The notes beneath the pieces are model-generated. The model was not told the DNA's origin, ran no database searches, and saw only the letters and a list, made by a program, of their open reading frames with translations. A stretch of 64,000 nucleotides of DNA from Epiperipatus broadwayi. Lineage: Eukaryota; Onychophora; Udeonychophora; Euonychophora; Peripatidae. The stretch spans positions 62,001 to 126,000 of the forward strand of contig JAQFVV010013376.1 of the NCBI GenBank assembly GCA_028023455.1. The letters are read 5' to 3'. The position numbers were made by a program, and so were the translations under genes. Below are positions 26,695 to 38,744 of the stretch, piece by piece; position 1 is the first letter of the stretch, and each line of letters starts with the position of its first letter.

Positions 26695-27355
26695 ATAACT
26701 GCATCTTTAGGATCTAATTCACCTTATCTCTGGAAGCCATCATTTATCCCACTGTTACACTATCAAGCTGTCCACCCAAACTGAAAAATATATAAATGTT
26801 TTCCATCTTAGCCAAGATGCTCATATAGTCATATAGATCTATATCCAGTTTTATTTCTATATATTATAGCATCCTTAATTATATAAATACTATAGGTACT
26901 TCTTTTCTGAGACCAGGATTTGGTATAAACTAATAAAAAAATTACATGCTGGAGCCAAATGTTTTCAACTTTAGCTAAATTGTTTGCATTATCATATGAA
27001 CTTGACACCAGTTTAGTTTTTTATATTATGGTATCCTTAGTTATATAAATACTATAGTCACATTTTCCTGTGGTCAAGATTTAATATAAACCAATAAAAT
27101 ATTACATTCTAGAATCATGTGAAAATCATATATTTTATTGGTTTATACCAAATTCTGGAATCAGGATAAAAGTGCCTATAGTTTTATAAAACTAAGATTA
27201 CCATAATATATAAAAACTGAAATGGTTTTAAGTCTATATAACTATACAAGCAACTTAGTTAAGATTGAAAACATGTATATGTTTTTCAGCTTGGATTGAC
27301 AGCTTATTACTATAATAGAGAGGTAACTGATGTTTGCCAAGAGAATGGGAATTAA
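26695..27355. repeat. Composite repeat: two direct ~160 bp units plus one inverted
   Basis: Unit 1 (about 26800-26950) and unit 2 (about 26955-27115) are direct, with shared blocks such as 'ccttaattatataaatac' and 'ccttagttatataaatac'. Unit 3 (about 27130-27295) is their inverse. Outside them is a longer inverted pair, 'taggatctaattc' (about 26708) against 'gaattaaatccta' (about 27350), together with 'aagctgtcc' and 'gacagctt'. The right arm near 27312-27360 has A-box and B-box-like sequence (tagagaggtaac ... gggaattaaatcc), suggesting a tRNA-derived end. I found no hammerhead core. Confidence 0.6.
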
Positions 27356-29252
27356 ATCCTAAAAGTTTAAATGCATTGTTCCAAGATCTAAAACTCCTCA
27401 CTGATGAAAACTATAAGCTTGAATTAGTCTGGGAATGATAAATAGATAAAACAGAATAGGGATTTATTAAGCACAATCATTTGGCATCTATTACTAAGTA
27501 GGACTTATAATAAATGACTAAGATAGTGAAAGAAATAGTTGTGTATGCATATATTTAAAAAGAAATTCAAAATTAGTCTTTACAGTAAAAATTTGATGTT
27601 AGTAAAATATGGATATATTTAATTTTTAAAACTAATTAGAGTTTGTATCAAAATGTATACAGTTTAATATTTCATGATTATAAGAAGATTGTTGAAGTTT
27701 ACTAATATATAGTATGTATGCTAATATTTATACTATATGATTTTTATGCTCTGATAAATACGACAGTTATAATTTAAAAATTATAAAAGAATAAAATATT
27801 ATTGATATTAATCACTTATTTGTTCTTATTAATGTTTATTTTAATAAATATTTTAATATTTTTTAAGCTGCATATAACAATTTTTAGGAAGGCGGCAAAC
27901 ATGCCTTATAAATCTTATACATATAAACATTTATACAGATAGAGTTTACATAAAAAAAAAATAGAGGAAATGCTGTTGACTTCTATTTTTATTGAATTTG
28001 CCAACATTGTTGTTTTATTGTTTTTGTGTTTCCATATCTGTTTCCTCAAAAAAATTATCTGTTTTTGGCTTTTTATTTTCTTTCATTATAATTACAATAT
28101 TTGTGACTTCCATATTAAAAATTTTATATTATTTTTATCATTAAAATTTTTTGTAGTTGTTTATTACTATTATTCTAATTTTATTCATAATTTATGGTAA
28201 TATTTATTATTTACATTTAAAATGTCTAAGTGATTGCTGATGTTATTCATAAAAACAATCTATATTTTTTAGATCATATCTGTAAACTGATTATGTTTCT
28301 AATTTCAGCTTCACTTAACATCTTCATGAGTTCCACATTCAACTTGCATACATTATTTGATTTTTAAATTGAAGTCTTCCATTATTTAGTACTGAAAAAG
28401 AAGTTATAATTTATATTTTGGAGAGTTCATAGTGAAACTAGTTTGAAAAAAAAATATCATTACTATTAGAAATTGTAGTTATTATGCTGTATCTGGTTGG
28501 TTTTGTAATATTAATATATATATACATTATTATAAAATATATGATGTTTAAAAAAATAGTATTAAGTCTAGAGTGTGGTAAAAATATTCTAATCTTGTCT
28601 TTCAACAAAAGAAATTATAAAAAATTAAGCTTTCTAGCTTAATGTTTTTAGTATTTCTATTTCTTTGTAAAAATAAAATTGTTTCTATTGCAGTTTTTTA
28701 GAATTATCATAAGATGATTTATAATTGGTGGGAACTGCAATCAAACATATAAACTTCAATAGAAACTTACAGTCATTTTAGTAAGCATGCTGTGTGAAAA
28801 TACATAAAGATCTGCAAGTGTGTAAGTTGTTTGGGGCACAAAGGCACTGCATCATTAGGACACCATGTCACCATAATAATTAATAAAAGTTGTAATTATT
28901 TATTATTTAAATATAAGAGAAATATTTTTTTTATTTAGTCTTGTGACAAATACTCAAAATATACTACAATACATATTACCTATTTTACCATGTATAAATC
29001 AAAATAGACTAGCACTATGTTGCCATGTTAATTAACATATTTTATGTATAAATGAAACATTTTAAATATCCTAATTTATATAAAAAACTGACACAATAGT
29101 ATTAATAATTTATTTTAAAATAAACTTGTTTAGAAAATGTTGGGTCATAATAATTACAGTAATTCTGCAATGTATTGGACAATAATCATAAAATATGTAA
29201 GTTCATTTATCAGTCATATTATATAAGCATTAATAGAGTGTATTTGTATTGG
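27356..29252. other. AT-rich region without a recognised gene
   Basis: Nothing firm. The T-rich open frame at 27970-28200 is hydrophobic and chance-like. A short (TA)n lies near 28510-28525. Confidence 0.5.
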
Positions 29253-29325
29253 GCAGTAGTAAAAGTGTCTGTCTCTGTGATGTAGAATTCTGGAATTGAT
29301 TCCAGTGCTATCTTGAAATTATATT
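29253..29325 (+). repeat. Decayed tRNA-derived (SINE-like) fragment
   Basis: Begins 'gggcagtagtaaaagtgtc', with a B-box-like 'ggaattgattcc' about 45 bases on, then a T-rich tail. It shares general form with the fragment at 9205 but is too decayed to group firmly. Confidence 0.3.
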
Positions 29326-29919
29326 TAATACCAATATTGTTTTTTTTTTATTTTTAATATCATTAAATACTGATATTATTTTATTTATATGTTTGACTAC
29401 TCTGATATTCTTTGAATGTGAACTATGTGGTTTGTTATTTAGTTAAAAACTGATAATTGCTCCATAATAAAAAATTTAAATGAAGACAAATATGTTTTAA
29501 TGGCTTCTACAAATTTTAAATCTTGGATTTCATAATATGCATATAATAAAAAATAAATACATATATTAAATAATGTAAATATTTTATTATTTAAGGAATA
29601 TAATTTTTTTAATAAAAAGCATAAATAAAGTAAACATGAAGAGTCTAAATTCAATTAAAAGTAACTAACTAATGAGTTTTCAAGCAACAAGAACAATTTT
29701 TAACAAACTAATTGAATCCTTATTAAAATTGATCTAACAAATCTAAGAATTGCATTAATCTTGTTATAATTGTTGTACTCCAGAAAAGATAATGGAGACA
29801 AACATTATGTAAGAAATAAAGAAAATGGGCCCTCTTTTCTCTTTGCAATGAGGAATGGAGTTACAAGTTTGTTTAGAATTCAGAGGCTAAGCTGTCAAAG
29901 ACAAAAATGTTTAATCATC
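29326..29919. other. AT-rich spacer without a recognised gene
   Basis: Nothing firm is seen. The minus-strand open frame at 29439-29654 is a chance-like translation. The stretch ends at the 3' end of the RTE copy. Confidence 0.45.
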
Positions 29920-32040
29920 ATCAACCATTATCAATCCACTGCAGGATAAAGGTGTCTCCAAGTTCAATCCATTTTCTCTGATCTCTAACTTCTCTTCTCT
30001 ATGTCATCCCTACATACTTTTTTATTTCATTCTTTTATATCACAGGTGATCTCTTTCTAGGTCTTTTACAATCTCTTGGAATCAAGTGTAAAATTTCAAT
30101 TGTCCATTTATTATCATATATTCTAGCAATATGCCCAGACAAATTCACTTGTTTTTTAATTCTTTCAACAAAGTCAGTAACACCCGTTTGTTCTCTTACC
30201 CATATATTACATTTTCAATCTCTTCTTATTACTTCTAACATGCATCTCTTTATATTTCTTTAAATGGTCTGAAGTTTCTGTATTGCTCTTCTATTAAGTG
30301 TCCAAGTCTCAGAACCATAGGTAAAAACTGGTAAAACACATTTATTAAAAACCTTTCTTTTCAAACTCATAAGATATATTTCCTTTTAGTATCAAAAGCA
30401 GTCTGACCAAGTTTTATTCTATGATTATTTTCATCCATTATGTTTCTATCTGTAGTAATATTCTGACAAAGGTATTTCTAGTTGTTAACTTTTTCTAACT
30501 CATCATAATCAATCATTATTTTCATCTTCTGAGAAAATCCATTGAACATTACTTTAGTCTTTTTAATATTTACCTGTAGTCCTATTTTCATCTGATAACT
30601 TCAGCAATATTTCCTGAAGCTCTAAAGCATTATTTGCAAAAACAACTACATCATCTGCAAAATCCAAATAACTTAAATAATCTCTATTTACTTTTACTGT
30701 TTTAGTTTCCCATTTTAAACCACAAAATACTTCTTGCAGCACTGCTATAAAACATTTTGGAGATATGGAGTCACCCTGTCTTATACTTTTTTCAATGTTA
30801 ACCTTCCTAGTATTATTATGTAATCTAATTGTTGCATTTGCATTTTTATAATATGACAATATCCTATCACTGAAAAAATGGTTATCAAAAGACTTTTTAT
30901 AATTTATAAATCCTTTCTTCATAGAATTAATTGCATGTCTCCTTCATTTAAAATTATGGGCAATTCAAAAGGTATAATAGATGTAGGGGTTACTTGTTCT
31001 TTATTATTATATAATTCTTGATAGAACTCTTTTACCCATTTCATGATGTCATCACTCTTTTTAGTAATAGTTCCATTTTTTTTTCTTATTGCATATATAA
31101 CTTTCCTACCAATACCAAAAGCTGTTTTACACTCTTGAGACTTTTATTCTGTTCTACAATCTTCCTTGCTAGTTTACAATTATATTTTTTAATATCATTA
31201 TCAACTCTTTTTCATACCATTTTACGAAATCCAAGATATTCAATCATTTTTAATGCATCATTTTTATATATCTTTATATTCCTTCTTTTCTTCATTAATT
31301 CTCTAGTCTCGGTAAAAATTTTATTGGTCAATTGCTGCTTTGTTCTACCAGCTATCTTTGTCGCAGTTTTTAAAAAGTGGATCAGTTGTTTTCTTATTAA
31401 TTTTATTCAAATCTGAATCATGTTCAAAATCTACTAATACTTGAAACCGATTTGTAAGTTCTAATTTAAATTCATTAGAATGTTTCTAAAGATTAGGAAT
31501 ATCAACTGTAAAAATTGTTTTTCTTAATAATTTTTGTCTTTCTAGTTTTGCATTAACACATATCATACATCTTACTAATCGATGATCACTTCCTGTGTTG
31601 AATTTATTAAGAACATTACAATCTTGAAATATGTATTTTCTGTTAGTCAAAATATAATCCAATTCTACTGTATCTTCATTTGGATGCTTCCATGTCCATT
31701 TCCTTTTAACATTTTTCTCAAAAAAAAAGAATTCATAATATAAATTTTTCTTTTTCTGCAAACTCCACAAGTTTATGTCCTCTTTTATTTCTATTACCAT
31801 AACCAAATTTTCCCACAAGTACTTTCATCTTTCATTTGTTTATTAATTCTATCATTAAAGTCTCCCATAACAATTTTAAAATGTTGTTTAGTATGATCAA
31901 AAGCCTTTTGTACATCCATATAAAAATCTTCTATTACTTCATCAATATGAGAATTTATTGGGACATAAACCTGAATTATCTGCATTTGGTATCTGCTATT
32001 AAGTTGAACAACTAATCCTGTCACTTTGTCTGATAAAAGT
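29920..32040 (-). pseudogene. RTE-type LINE, nearly full coding span but broken
   Basis: Reading on the minus strand, the first part (32024-31486) is the apurinic-type endonuclease: VYVPINSHIDEV, VMGDFNDRIN (about 31860), the LDYILTNRKYIFQD block and GSDHRLVR (about 31590). The reverse transcriptase follows at 30922-30563: KKGFINYKKSFDN, IRQGDSISPKCF and the catalytic FADDVVVFANN (about 30668-30636). The C-terminal part continues to about 29930, ending with the complement of 'atcaatccactgcagga', the usual RTE 3' end (CCTGCAGTGGAT...TGATGATG). Order and motifs are typical of the RTE clade. Frameshifts separate the pieces, and the fingers region (30930-31480) reads only in fragments. The YADD-type dyad is intact, so decay is recent compared with the copy at 20.7-22.5 kb. 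Confidence 0.85.
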
Positions 32041-33574
32041 GAAAAAAAAAAGTGTAAGTAATGTAAATAATTATAATTTTTTTAATATTCTATTGTTTCT
32101 GTATCTGTTAATAAATAGAATTTTATTGAATATATTTTGCTTTAATTTACAAATTTTATTTCATGGGATTAGGGATACTAGAATTACATTTGTACAGAGA
32201 TGCTTTTTCATTCACATGGCAGCGTAATTATGTCTAATATAAGTTATGCATTTTGATTAATTGATTTACTCTTATGAAAATTTAATCAACATCCATCACC
32301 TGTATAGTTTTTAATTTTGTTTACCTTATCCACCCACGTGATCGCGTTGACTAAAATGACCCATTTATTCTATGTAGCATTTCAAACAATTTCAATAGCG
32401 TGAAAACATTGCAATTTTTATTCTTTAGTTTTAATATAAATAAATAAAACTCATTTTCTTTATACACTCTTTTAAAAGCAAATCTAAAAAAAAAGTGTTT
32501 TATTTATTTATTTTCTATTAAGAATATAATAAATACAAAGAACGGGGGGAAAAGAAATAAGGATTCTTTAACTTTCAGATAAAACTGCTAATTAAAAAAA
32601 AAAAAAAAAAACCAGATTTCAAATATTAAACAATTACTTCATAGTTTTAAAACAAACATAATCTACTAATTTTTTTGTAAATAAATAAAAGAATTAATTT
32701 TAATCATTTGTTGATTCCTAGATTTTAGCCTAGATGAGAAAATTTATAATATCATAGCTTGGAATAATCTTATATTCAAAATTATACCGTATACAATAAA
32801 AGTACTATCAATATATACAGCATATATATATATTGTATTAAAATAAACTATCTTTGCACAATCATACAGGCATATGTGCATACGTATACTCATTGGAAAA
32901 AGATTTGATTTTAAAGTTAGGGTCAAATAAAAAATTAATATCAATTATTTATAATTATAAAAAATAAATTTAATTTTTAGATTTTTTAAAATTTAATTTG
33001 TTATTTATTCCATAACTTGTATTGATTTAAAGATGACCCTTATTTCTGATCACTTTCTTGATGATTCACTCATTCATGACTCAACCCGCTAACTCTTAAA
33101 ATTAGCAAATATTATACTCAGCCATTCACATGGCAACAGCTGGGTTAGTCACATGTTGTCGTCATGTGACAAACTATTGAATATTTTGAAATTTTTAAAA
33201 ATCAAAGTTAAACAATCTCTGACCTGATATTAATATTTTTCCAAATTTTTAATATTATGAAACAATTTCAGATATTGACTTTTAGTGATATTTATTATTG
33301 AGTTTTAAAAATCGGTAATAATTTGAAAAATTATACAAAATAGGAAGGAAAGCAATTTTAATTTGATTATTTTAATCATGTGACATTTCCTTTAATGTTA
33401 AAAATCTATGAGCTTAACTTCCATTTACTTTAACAAAATTATTGATTTTCTTTTTTAAATAAACAATTCCATTTTATAAGCATTAAATGTTAACAATTTA
33501 AAAATATTTTTTTATTTAAAAATCATGTTATAAATAAAAGATTAGCCAATCCACATATATATTTCAGTTTTATC
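32041..33574. other. AT-rich region without a recognised gene
   Basis: The open frames at 32039-32227 and 32744-32944 show no domain. Near 32326-32400 is a short less AT-rich stretch with 'cacccacgtgatcgcg'. Otherwise only homopolymer runs and (TA)n. Confidence 0.45.
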
Positions 33575-33660
33575 TTAATAAGACAGTTGGAGCTCAGTAG
33601 ATAAAATAATCTAAAATTCATGAAATATTTATTTCAAGAGTAACTAATACTTTACAGAAT
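33575..33660 (+). repeat. Decayed tRNA-derived (SINE-like) fragment, A box only
   Basis: 'gttggagctcagtagataa' resembles a tRNA D-arm and Pol III A box, as in the 9205 fragment. The expected B box about 45 bases on (tttatttcaagagt) is too degraded to call. Confidence 0.3.
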
Positions 33661-34801
33661 GAAAATATCTTAAATCAATTCTATATATTGCAGTATTTGT
33701 TTGGTGTTATTATTTGCTCTTTTTTTTATTATTGAAACAGTGATATATTATTTTTTATTTGCTATGAGGTCATGTGATGAGTGAGCATCTATGAGAAATG
33801 TTGAATTCATGAATTCCATCCAATGACATAACTGGGTTCTTTTTTTACTTTATACAAAATGAAAATCAGTTCAGAAACCTGTAATTTTTTAAGTTGAACC
33901 CTCTATCATTGCTTTAAATTACATGGGGTATTTATATAAAAGGGCTTAATTTTGGGATCCATTAATAATAAAATATTACATTTAAACAGGTATGTTTTTC
34001 TTATTTTGCTAAGCTTTATGAATAACTTGCACTTTTTTTTAGTATAATTACTGGAAAATGTTTTAATAAAAGTGAAAGAGCAATTCATTTTCTATATTCT
34101 ATCTTTTAAAATTTTGCTTAAACTCAACATACATAAAAATAAAATCCATCACCAAAAACATAGGTGTTGTTATATACTTCATTCTAAGTCAACTGTGAAT
34201 ACATTATGTTTCTGATGACAGTCCTGAAGTATTCCGATGACATCCAGGATAGTATAATGATCAACCATTAACAGTAAAATTTGTGAAACAATTAATTTAA
34301 ATAATGTACTAGGTTATCTGGGAATTTATACATGTTCTGAGAGTTCTTGAGATTCTGCAGCAGATCCTAGTTGATTTCTGAAATTTTGAAAATGAATGGA
34401 ACCTGAATCAAGATTATTAATTATTATGTGATTCGTTGATGTCTTCTGAGTCTCTATTGTAACTAAATGTCTTATTATTCATTCAATTTACTCATCAGAG
34501 ATTTTATTGAAAGTAAATTCTTCAAAATCATTGACCATATAATATACTTTTGATCACATGATAACTAACTCTAATGATCTAGATAAATCATTAACTTGTT
34601 TTTGGTGATAACACTTTTTTTGATAAAGCTGTTTATTTCTATTGTTTTTTAAAGCAAGACATTTTGATAATTTTTATAGTTCTCTGCTATTGTGTGGATT
34701 AAAATATTCTTCACAACAATTTTTGCATAGCCATTACTTTATTTAACTTGTATTAATTGAAACATAGGCTTATTATATACCTGTGTCTATATATATAATA
34801 T
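33661..34801. other. AT-rich region without a recognised gene
   Basis: Nothing firm is seen. The minus-strand open frame at 33906-34088 has no domain. (TA)n accumulates at about 34785-34803, the left flank of the foldback repeat. Confidence 0.45.
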
Positions 34802-34903
34802 ATAGGGTATATGAGCACAGACTTTTACATCACCCACCACTCTCCACTCTATCTCATAACCCTGATACACATGAACATATATATGTGGAAAAGATAAATA
34901 ATC

Positions 34904-34946
34904 ACCAATATACTATTTCATGCTAAACCAGCAATCATCAGTTGGT
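34904..34946 (-). ncRNA. Hammerhead ribozyme, type I-like (family 2)
   Basis: On the minus strand: stem I ACCAA (plus 34942-34946) with UUGGU (plus 34904-34908); invariant core CUGAUGA (plus 34935-34941); stem II UGCU/AGCA around loop GGUUU, with a U-U mismatch at its base; core GAAA (plus 34916-34919); a very short stem III (AU...AU, loop AGU); and a cleavage triplet UA-type NUH just before the 3' strand of stem I. All the parts a hammerhead needs are present in the right order within 43 nt. Type I with a short stem III is the form known from Penelope-like elements and animal retrozymes. Folded by hand. The odd stem II base could reduce activity. Confidence 0.65.
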
Positions 34947-35276
34947 CTAGATTACCATCTCTACACATATATGCTATAAGTGCTCAGATATATATATATA
35001 ACTACAACCATTAAATGTCTGTATTTTTAAATTATATAATAATAATTCAAACAAATATATTTAACACAGTATTCAAAATTAAATAATATATTCTTTACTC
35101 TGACAATCTTAATATATATATATATATATATATATTAAGATAGCCAATCTTCATACTTTAATGGACAGGCTTCAATCTACTCCACACTCCAACTAACTTT
35201 TCAACCGTCCATCCAATTAAAAATCTGAATATATATCTGAGCACTTATAGAATATATTTGTAGAGATGGTAATCTG

Positions 35277-35321
35277 GACTAACTGATGTTTGCAGGTTTA
35301 GCATAAAATACGTATACTGAT
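35277..35321 (+). ncRNA. Decayed hammerhead in the right arm (family 2)
   Basis: Inverse copy of the 34.9 kb motif: AACUGAUGU keeps CUGAUG but loses A9; the stem II part is UGCAGGUUUAGCA; GAAA has become UAAAA; the 3' strand of stem I is lost (CUGAUG). Probably inactive. Confidence 0.4.
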
Positions 35322-35425
35322 GATTATTTATCTTTTCGACATATATGTGTTCAAGTGTATCAGTGTTATGAGATAGAGTGGAGAGAGGTGGGTGGTGTGA
35401 AAGTCTGTGCTCATATACCCTATTT

Positions 35426-36103
35426 ATTTAACTTGACAAACATAATTTCAGAAGCATAGGTTTTAAATTATAAAAGGATTCAACTGGTGGAGTGATCAAT
35501 TTTTAAATCTCTGGTTCTTTTTATCATCCAATAAAAATATAAGAAAACAGCACCTCCAAATATGGTTAAACTGACATAATCAGTCTTTTTTTTATAGTCC
35601 CAAGTATTGATTGTTGATTCATTTTGAATGTGTCTATTGCCCAATACATATTTAACAGAGAATTACAATAAAACTATGTTACTAAATAGACAAAGAAATC
35701 TATTTAATAAAAGATTATGTTTCCTGAAAAATCTCCTGTTTGAAAATGCTTTTCGTTTTTTTTTAAATTAAGGTAGAAAAAAATTCATTTTAATTTTGAC
35801 AATTCTCTGTATCTGTTGACTATAGATACAACAGAAAGAACAATATTTTAAACTTAGCACTTTACAACTTTCAGTCTCTAAATTTTTGCATAATATATAT
35901 ATAGATATGCACCCTAAAAGCGAATTTTGTCAGCTATATTTTTTTGCCTATTGAGATTTTTTTTCACTTTTATTACTGTCAATTTAAAGGAGATCTCATC
36001 GTTTTGTAAGTGGTTTTTAAAATTTTATGAGTGAAGACATTATTTTACAGATTATCTATAAAGTGGGCAATATAATGTAACATCACTTTTTACTGCTGTG
36101 TCC
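35426..36103. other. AT-rich spacer without a recognised gene
   Basis: No coding or repeat signal is recognised. A short (TA)n lies near 35893-35905. Confidence 0.45.
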
Positions 36104-36250
36104 AGAGGGTCTCTAAAGACCAATCAGGGACCTAAATAAATAACAATATACTTTGAAATGTATATATAATAATATTTATTTAATAACAATAATAATATGG
36201 TAAAAACAACATAAAAAGATAATAGTCCATTAATATTCCATTCATATGTT
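36104..36250 (-). repeat. Solo copy of the ~150 bp LTR-like repeat, inverted
   Basis: The reverse complement matches 36276-36423 and 39533-39689 over the full length, including 'ttaatggactattat', a (TA)-rich AATAAA part, 'ctttgaaat' and the end hairpin GGTCTTTAGAGACC. It stands head-to-head with the next copy, so 36104-36423 forms a large foldback. Confidence 0.7.
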
Positions 36251-36275
36251 ATATTTTTCTCAGGTGAAAATATAA

Positions 36276-36423
36276 TGTATGAATATTAATGGATTATTAC
36301 CTTTTTATGTTGTTTTAATTACATTATTATTGTTATTAAATAAAACTTATTATAAATACATTTTAAAGAATATTGTTTATTTATTTAGGTCCCTGACTGA
36401 TTTTTAGAGATCCTCAGGACACA
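36276..36423 (+). mobile_element. 5' LTR of a decayed Ty3/Gypsy element (candidate)
   Basis: Direct repeat of 39533-39689: TGTATGAATATTAATGG start, central 'tattaaataaa' (possible polyadenylation signal), 'atttatttaggtccctgac', a hairpin, and an end in GGACACA. It begins TG and ends CA, as LTRs do. At about 150 bp it is short, as in Mag-like Gypsy elements. The gag remnant starts 170 bp downstream. I cannot identify a convincing primer binding site. Confidence 0.5.
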
Positions 36424-36592
36424 GCAGTAGATGCAGTGACAATAGGATTTGTCAGAATTGCTACAGGATTTGACTCAGCATAACTTCTGCTGTGAATAAT
36501 AAAATATGGCAGCACTAAGTTCTGTAATCCATGAATTATATATAACCAATATGAACTCATGAAAAAGTTATGTAGAACATGTGTAATACTAT

Positions 36593-37600
36593 ATGTTTAT
36601 AAATAAAGTTAAAGAAGTGTTGATCCTTCTCTATTTTGCAGGTCAAGGTGTTATACAGCTTGCAAATAGACATACTAATATCAAACATCTGGAGGAATTT
36701 CAATATAATGAAGTTGTAGAAAATTTAAATGAATATTTCACTCTGAGAGTATTAAAATATGTAGAGCAGCTGAAATTCAAAAACAGAAAAAAACTACCAC
36801 ATGAAAAATATGTGGATTATAATTTAGTTCTAGGGAAACTGGATAAACTGTGACTTTGATCTGAAAATAAATGTTGTATTATTGGAACAACTATATGGCA
36901 TAGAAGATGATAATTTCTGAAAAATATTGCTCAGTGACCCTGATGTAATTTATAAAAAAGATGTGGAGAAATATCACACAATAAGCTTTTCAAAATAATG
37001 CATTGGAGGTTATAGAGTGAAAACAGTTGAGAAAAGCTTCATTAACAAATCAAATAGTAGCAAAACTTGTTGCAGAGCCCTGTAGTGATAGAAAAGAGTA
37101 AAATTGTTATTGTTGTAATAAATCTGGACATTTTAAAAATAAGTGTAAACACAGTAATAAAAATTGTAGAAACTGTGACAAAAAAGGTTATTTGGCAGTG
37201 GTCTGCCATTTTAAAAAGAGCAGAGCAATTGATTTTCTAAAAGTGAACTATAAATCTGAAGAAAAATTAAATTATGAGAATGTCTGTATAAAAAGGCTGA
37301 CTGACAGAGAAATGGACCATATATTTTTAAACTCAGTTATTTGTGGTCAAATAGTAAAAATGGAAGTGGACAGCAGAGTCAGTCTATCAATCATATCTCA
37401 CAGAGATTGGATTAAAATTACAGAAAATGTAAAAGAAAAATAACACTTCAAGATATAGATGTGATAGCTATAGATGTAAATGGCAATAAAATTGATAGTC
37501 GAGGAAAAGTGGCAGTGCCTACAAAATTAGTTTCTAGTGTGAAATGCCTGACACTTTACATAATAAATAAATATTTTAGTTTACTGTTAGGAAATAATTA
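36593..37600 (+). pseudogene. Ty3/Gypsy gag-protease remnant
   Basis: 36593-36853 is open and reads as a capsid-type gag segment (LEEFQYNEVVENLNEYF...RKKLPHEKYVDY). After a frameshift it continues CDFDLK.NVVLLEQLYGIED...KILLSDPDV, the usual L.EQ...GI.D....LL pattern of Gypsy gag. At 37105-37206 are two zinc knuckles: CYCCNKSGHFKNKC (a clean CX2CX4HX4C) and CRNCDKKGYLAVVC, in which Tyr replaces the His. The protease follows at 37360 as MEVDSRVSLSIIS, where the catalytic D-[ST]-G is changed to D-S-R, then a further protease block (VPTKLVSSVKCL...LLGNN). Stops, a frameshift and the lost catalytic glycine show it is dead. No RT or integrase follows in recognisable form. The two knuckles resemble Mag-type elements. 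Confidence 0.7.
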
Positions 37601-37869
37601 GTTCCAATCACTGGATATTCACATAAATGAGAATTATCACATAAATGTGAATTATAAGTTGTTAAACTCCAGAAATTTAAATACTAATAGTGTAACTGTA
37701 GCAAATTGGGTGGGAAAAAATCTAGGACTCCTCAGACTTAATTAACAACCACTTATTTTTAAAAATGAAAAAGTTCAAAATTGGGGCAAGTTCCAAGTAG
37801 GAGAAAAAAGGTGCATTCATGACTTACTTAATTGCAAATGGATACCTGGCAAAATAAAGTAATATCACA
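37601..37869. other. Decayed interior of the Gypsy element
   Basis: No reverse transcriptase motif is recognisable. The sequence lies between protease remnants and the SINE. Confidence 0.35.
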
Positions 37870-37969
37870 GGATATAGGGGTACCGCAGCCTCCATGCAAG
37901 TAAGTAGTTGGTTGCAGACGGTTGTGGGTTCGCGTCCCGGCTGATGCTATGACATATGGAAAAAAAAAA
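37870..37969 (+). repeat. tRNA-derived SINE, copy 1
   Basis: From 'taccgcagcc' to 'gacatatgg' it matches the 46.9 kb SINE with only a few differences: the B-box part 'gtgggttcgcgtcccgg' is identical, followed by an A10 tail. The 5' end (A-box part) is altered to 'gatataggggtacc'. It sits inside the dead Gypsy element, so it inserted later. Target-site duplication is not clear. Confidence 0.75.
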
Positions 37970-38744
37970 TTACAGAATGGGTGGGAGTTGAAAAGATATG
38001 TTAAACATCTTTACTAACATAATGAGGATATCTTGCCAGATAATCATCTAAATAAATTCTTAGAAAAAAATTTTTTTATTTGAGGATTTAAATACTGATT
38101 CAGACCAGGTTAAATGATAAACAAATGTTTGAACAGGAAAAAAAATAATGGCAGAATTATGTCAAAAGAAGAAGAAATGAAAGTTATTCTCAAACTCCAT
38201 CTAAACACAAAAGTAAGCTACCTGACAAGTTTAAAGACATAGTAATAAATTAAGTCAGTGTTTCTAGAGTAGAGAGAGGAATGATATATCTGCTTGTATA
38301 AAACTATAAATGTAAATAAAAGATTATTTTTGTAAATATGCATGAATTTCTTCACTTTAATTTATTGGAGAAATTTACTCTAGAAATTTGTTGGAGAGAT
38401 TGACCCAAAATTATAAAAAAAAATTAGAATAGAATTTGTATGCAAATCAAGCTAGTTGCATACAAATTAGATTGTTATATAAAGAGTTTATTTGTGAGCT
38501 CTATATATAACATTTGTAATATAAGCTTGTTTAATTAGGACATGTGACATATGACTTGATTTCTTTGTAAATTTGATTGTACATATATTCATCCCCCAGC
38601 AGCTAAAATAGTTAGACTGCAGTTAAGTTAGTGCTGATTTGATGTGATAACTGATCAGCAATAAAGAATGATCACTGGCCAACTAGTGACTCAATTAGCA
38701 GTGATTAAATCTAAAATGGAATAGTCACAAGCAAAAAGGAGTTA
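37970..38744. other. Decayed interior of the Gypsy element, continued
   Basis: Broken plus-strand frames around 38110-38300 may be the last trace of pol. A short inverted pair, tatgcaaat...tagttgcatacaaat, lies near 38440-38470. Confidence 0.35.

Larger units (their letters stand above)
34802..35425. repeat. Foldback repeat (family 2) with two hammerhead-bearing arms
   Basis: The left arm starts agggtatatgagcacag (34804) and the right arm ends ctgtgctcatataccct (about 35423). Within the arms, 'gatggtaatctagacca' (minus, about 34965-34943) pairs with 'gatggtaatctggact' (plus, 35265-35280), and 'ctctatctcataac' with 'gttatgagatagag'. The arms are about 200 bp each around a 220 bp loop, which itself contains a perfect (TA)n palindrome at about 35107-35142. 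The left arm carries a complete hammerhead core; the right arm a decayed one. A third copy of the outer end occurs at 46441. Confidence 0.75.

Noticed and set aside
36384-36420. CTGA(C/T)TG followed by a hairpin in the LTR-like repeat as a hammerhead
   Set aside because: The core is CUGAYUG rather than CUGANGA, and no GAAA follows the hairpin.
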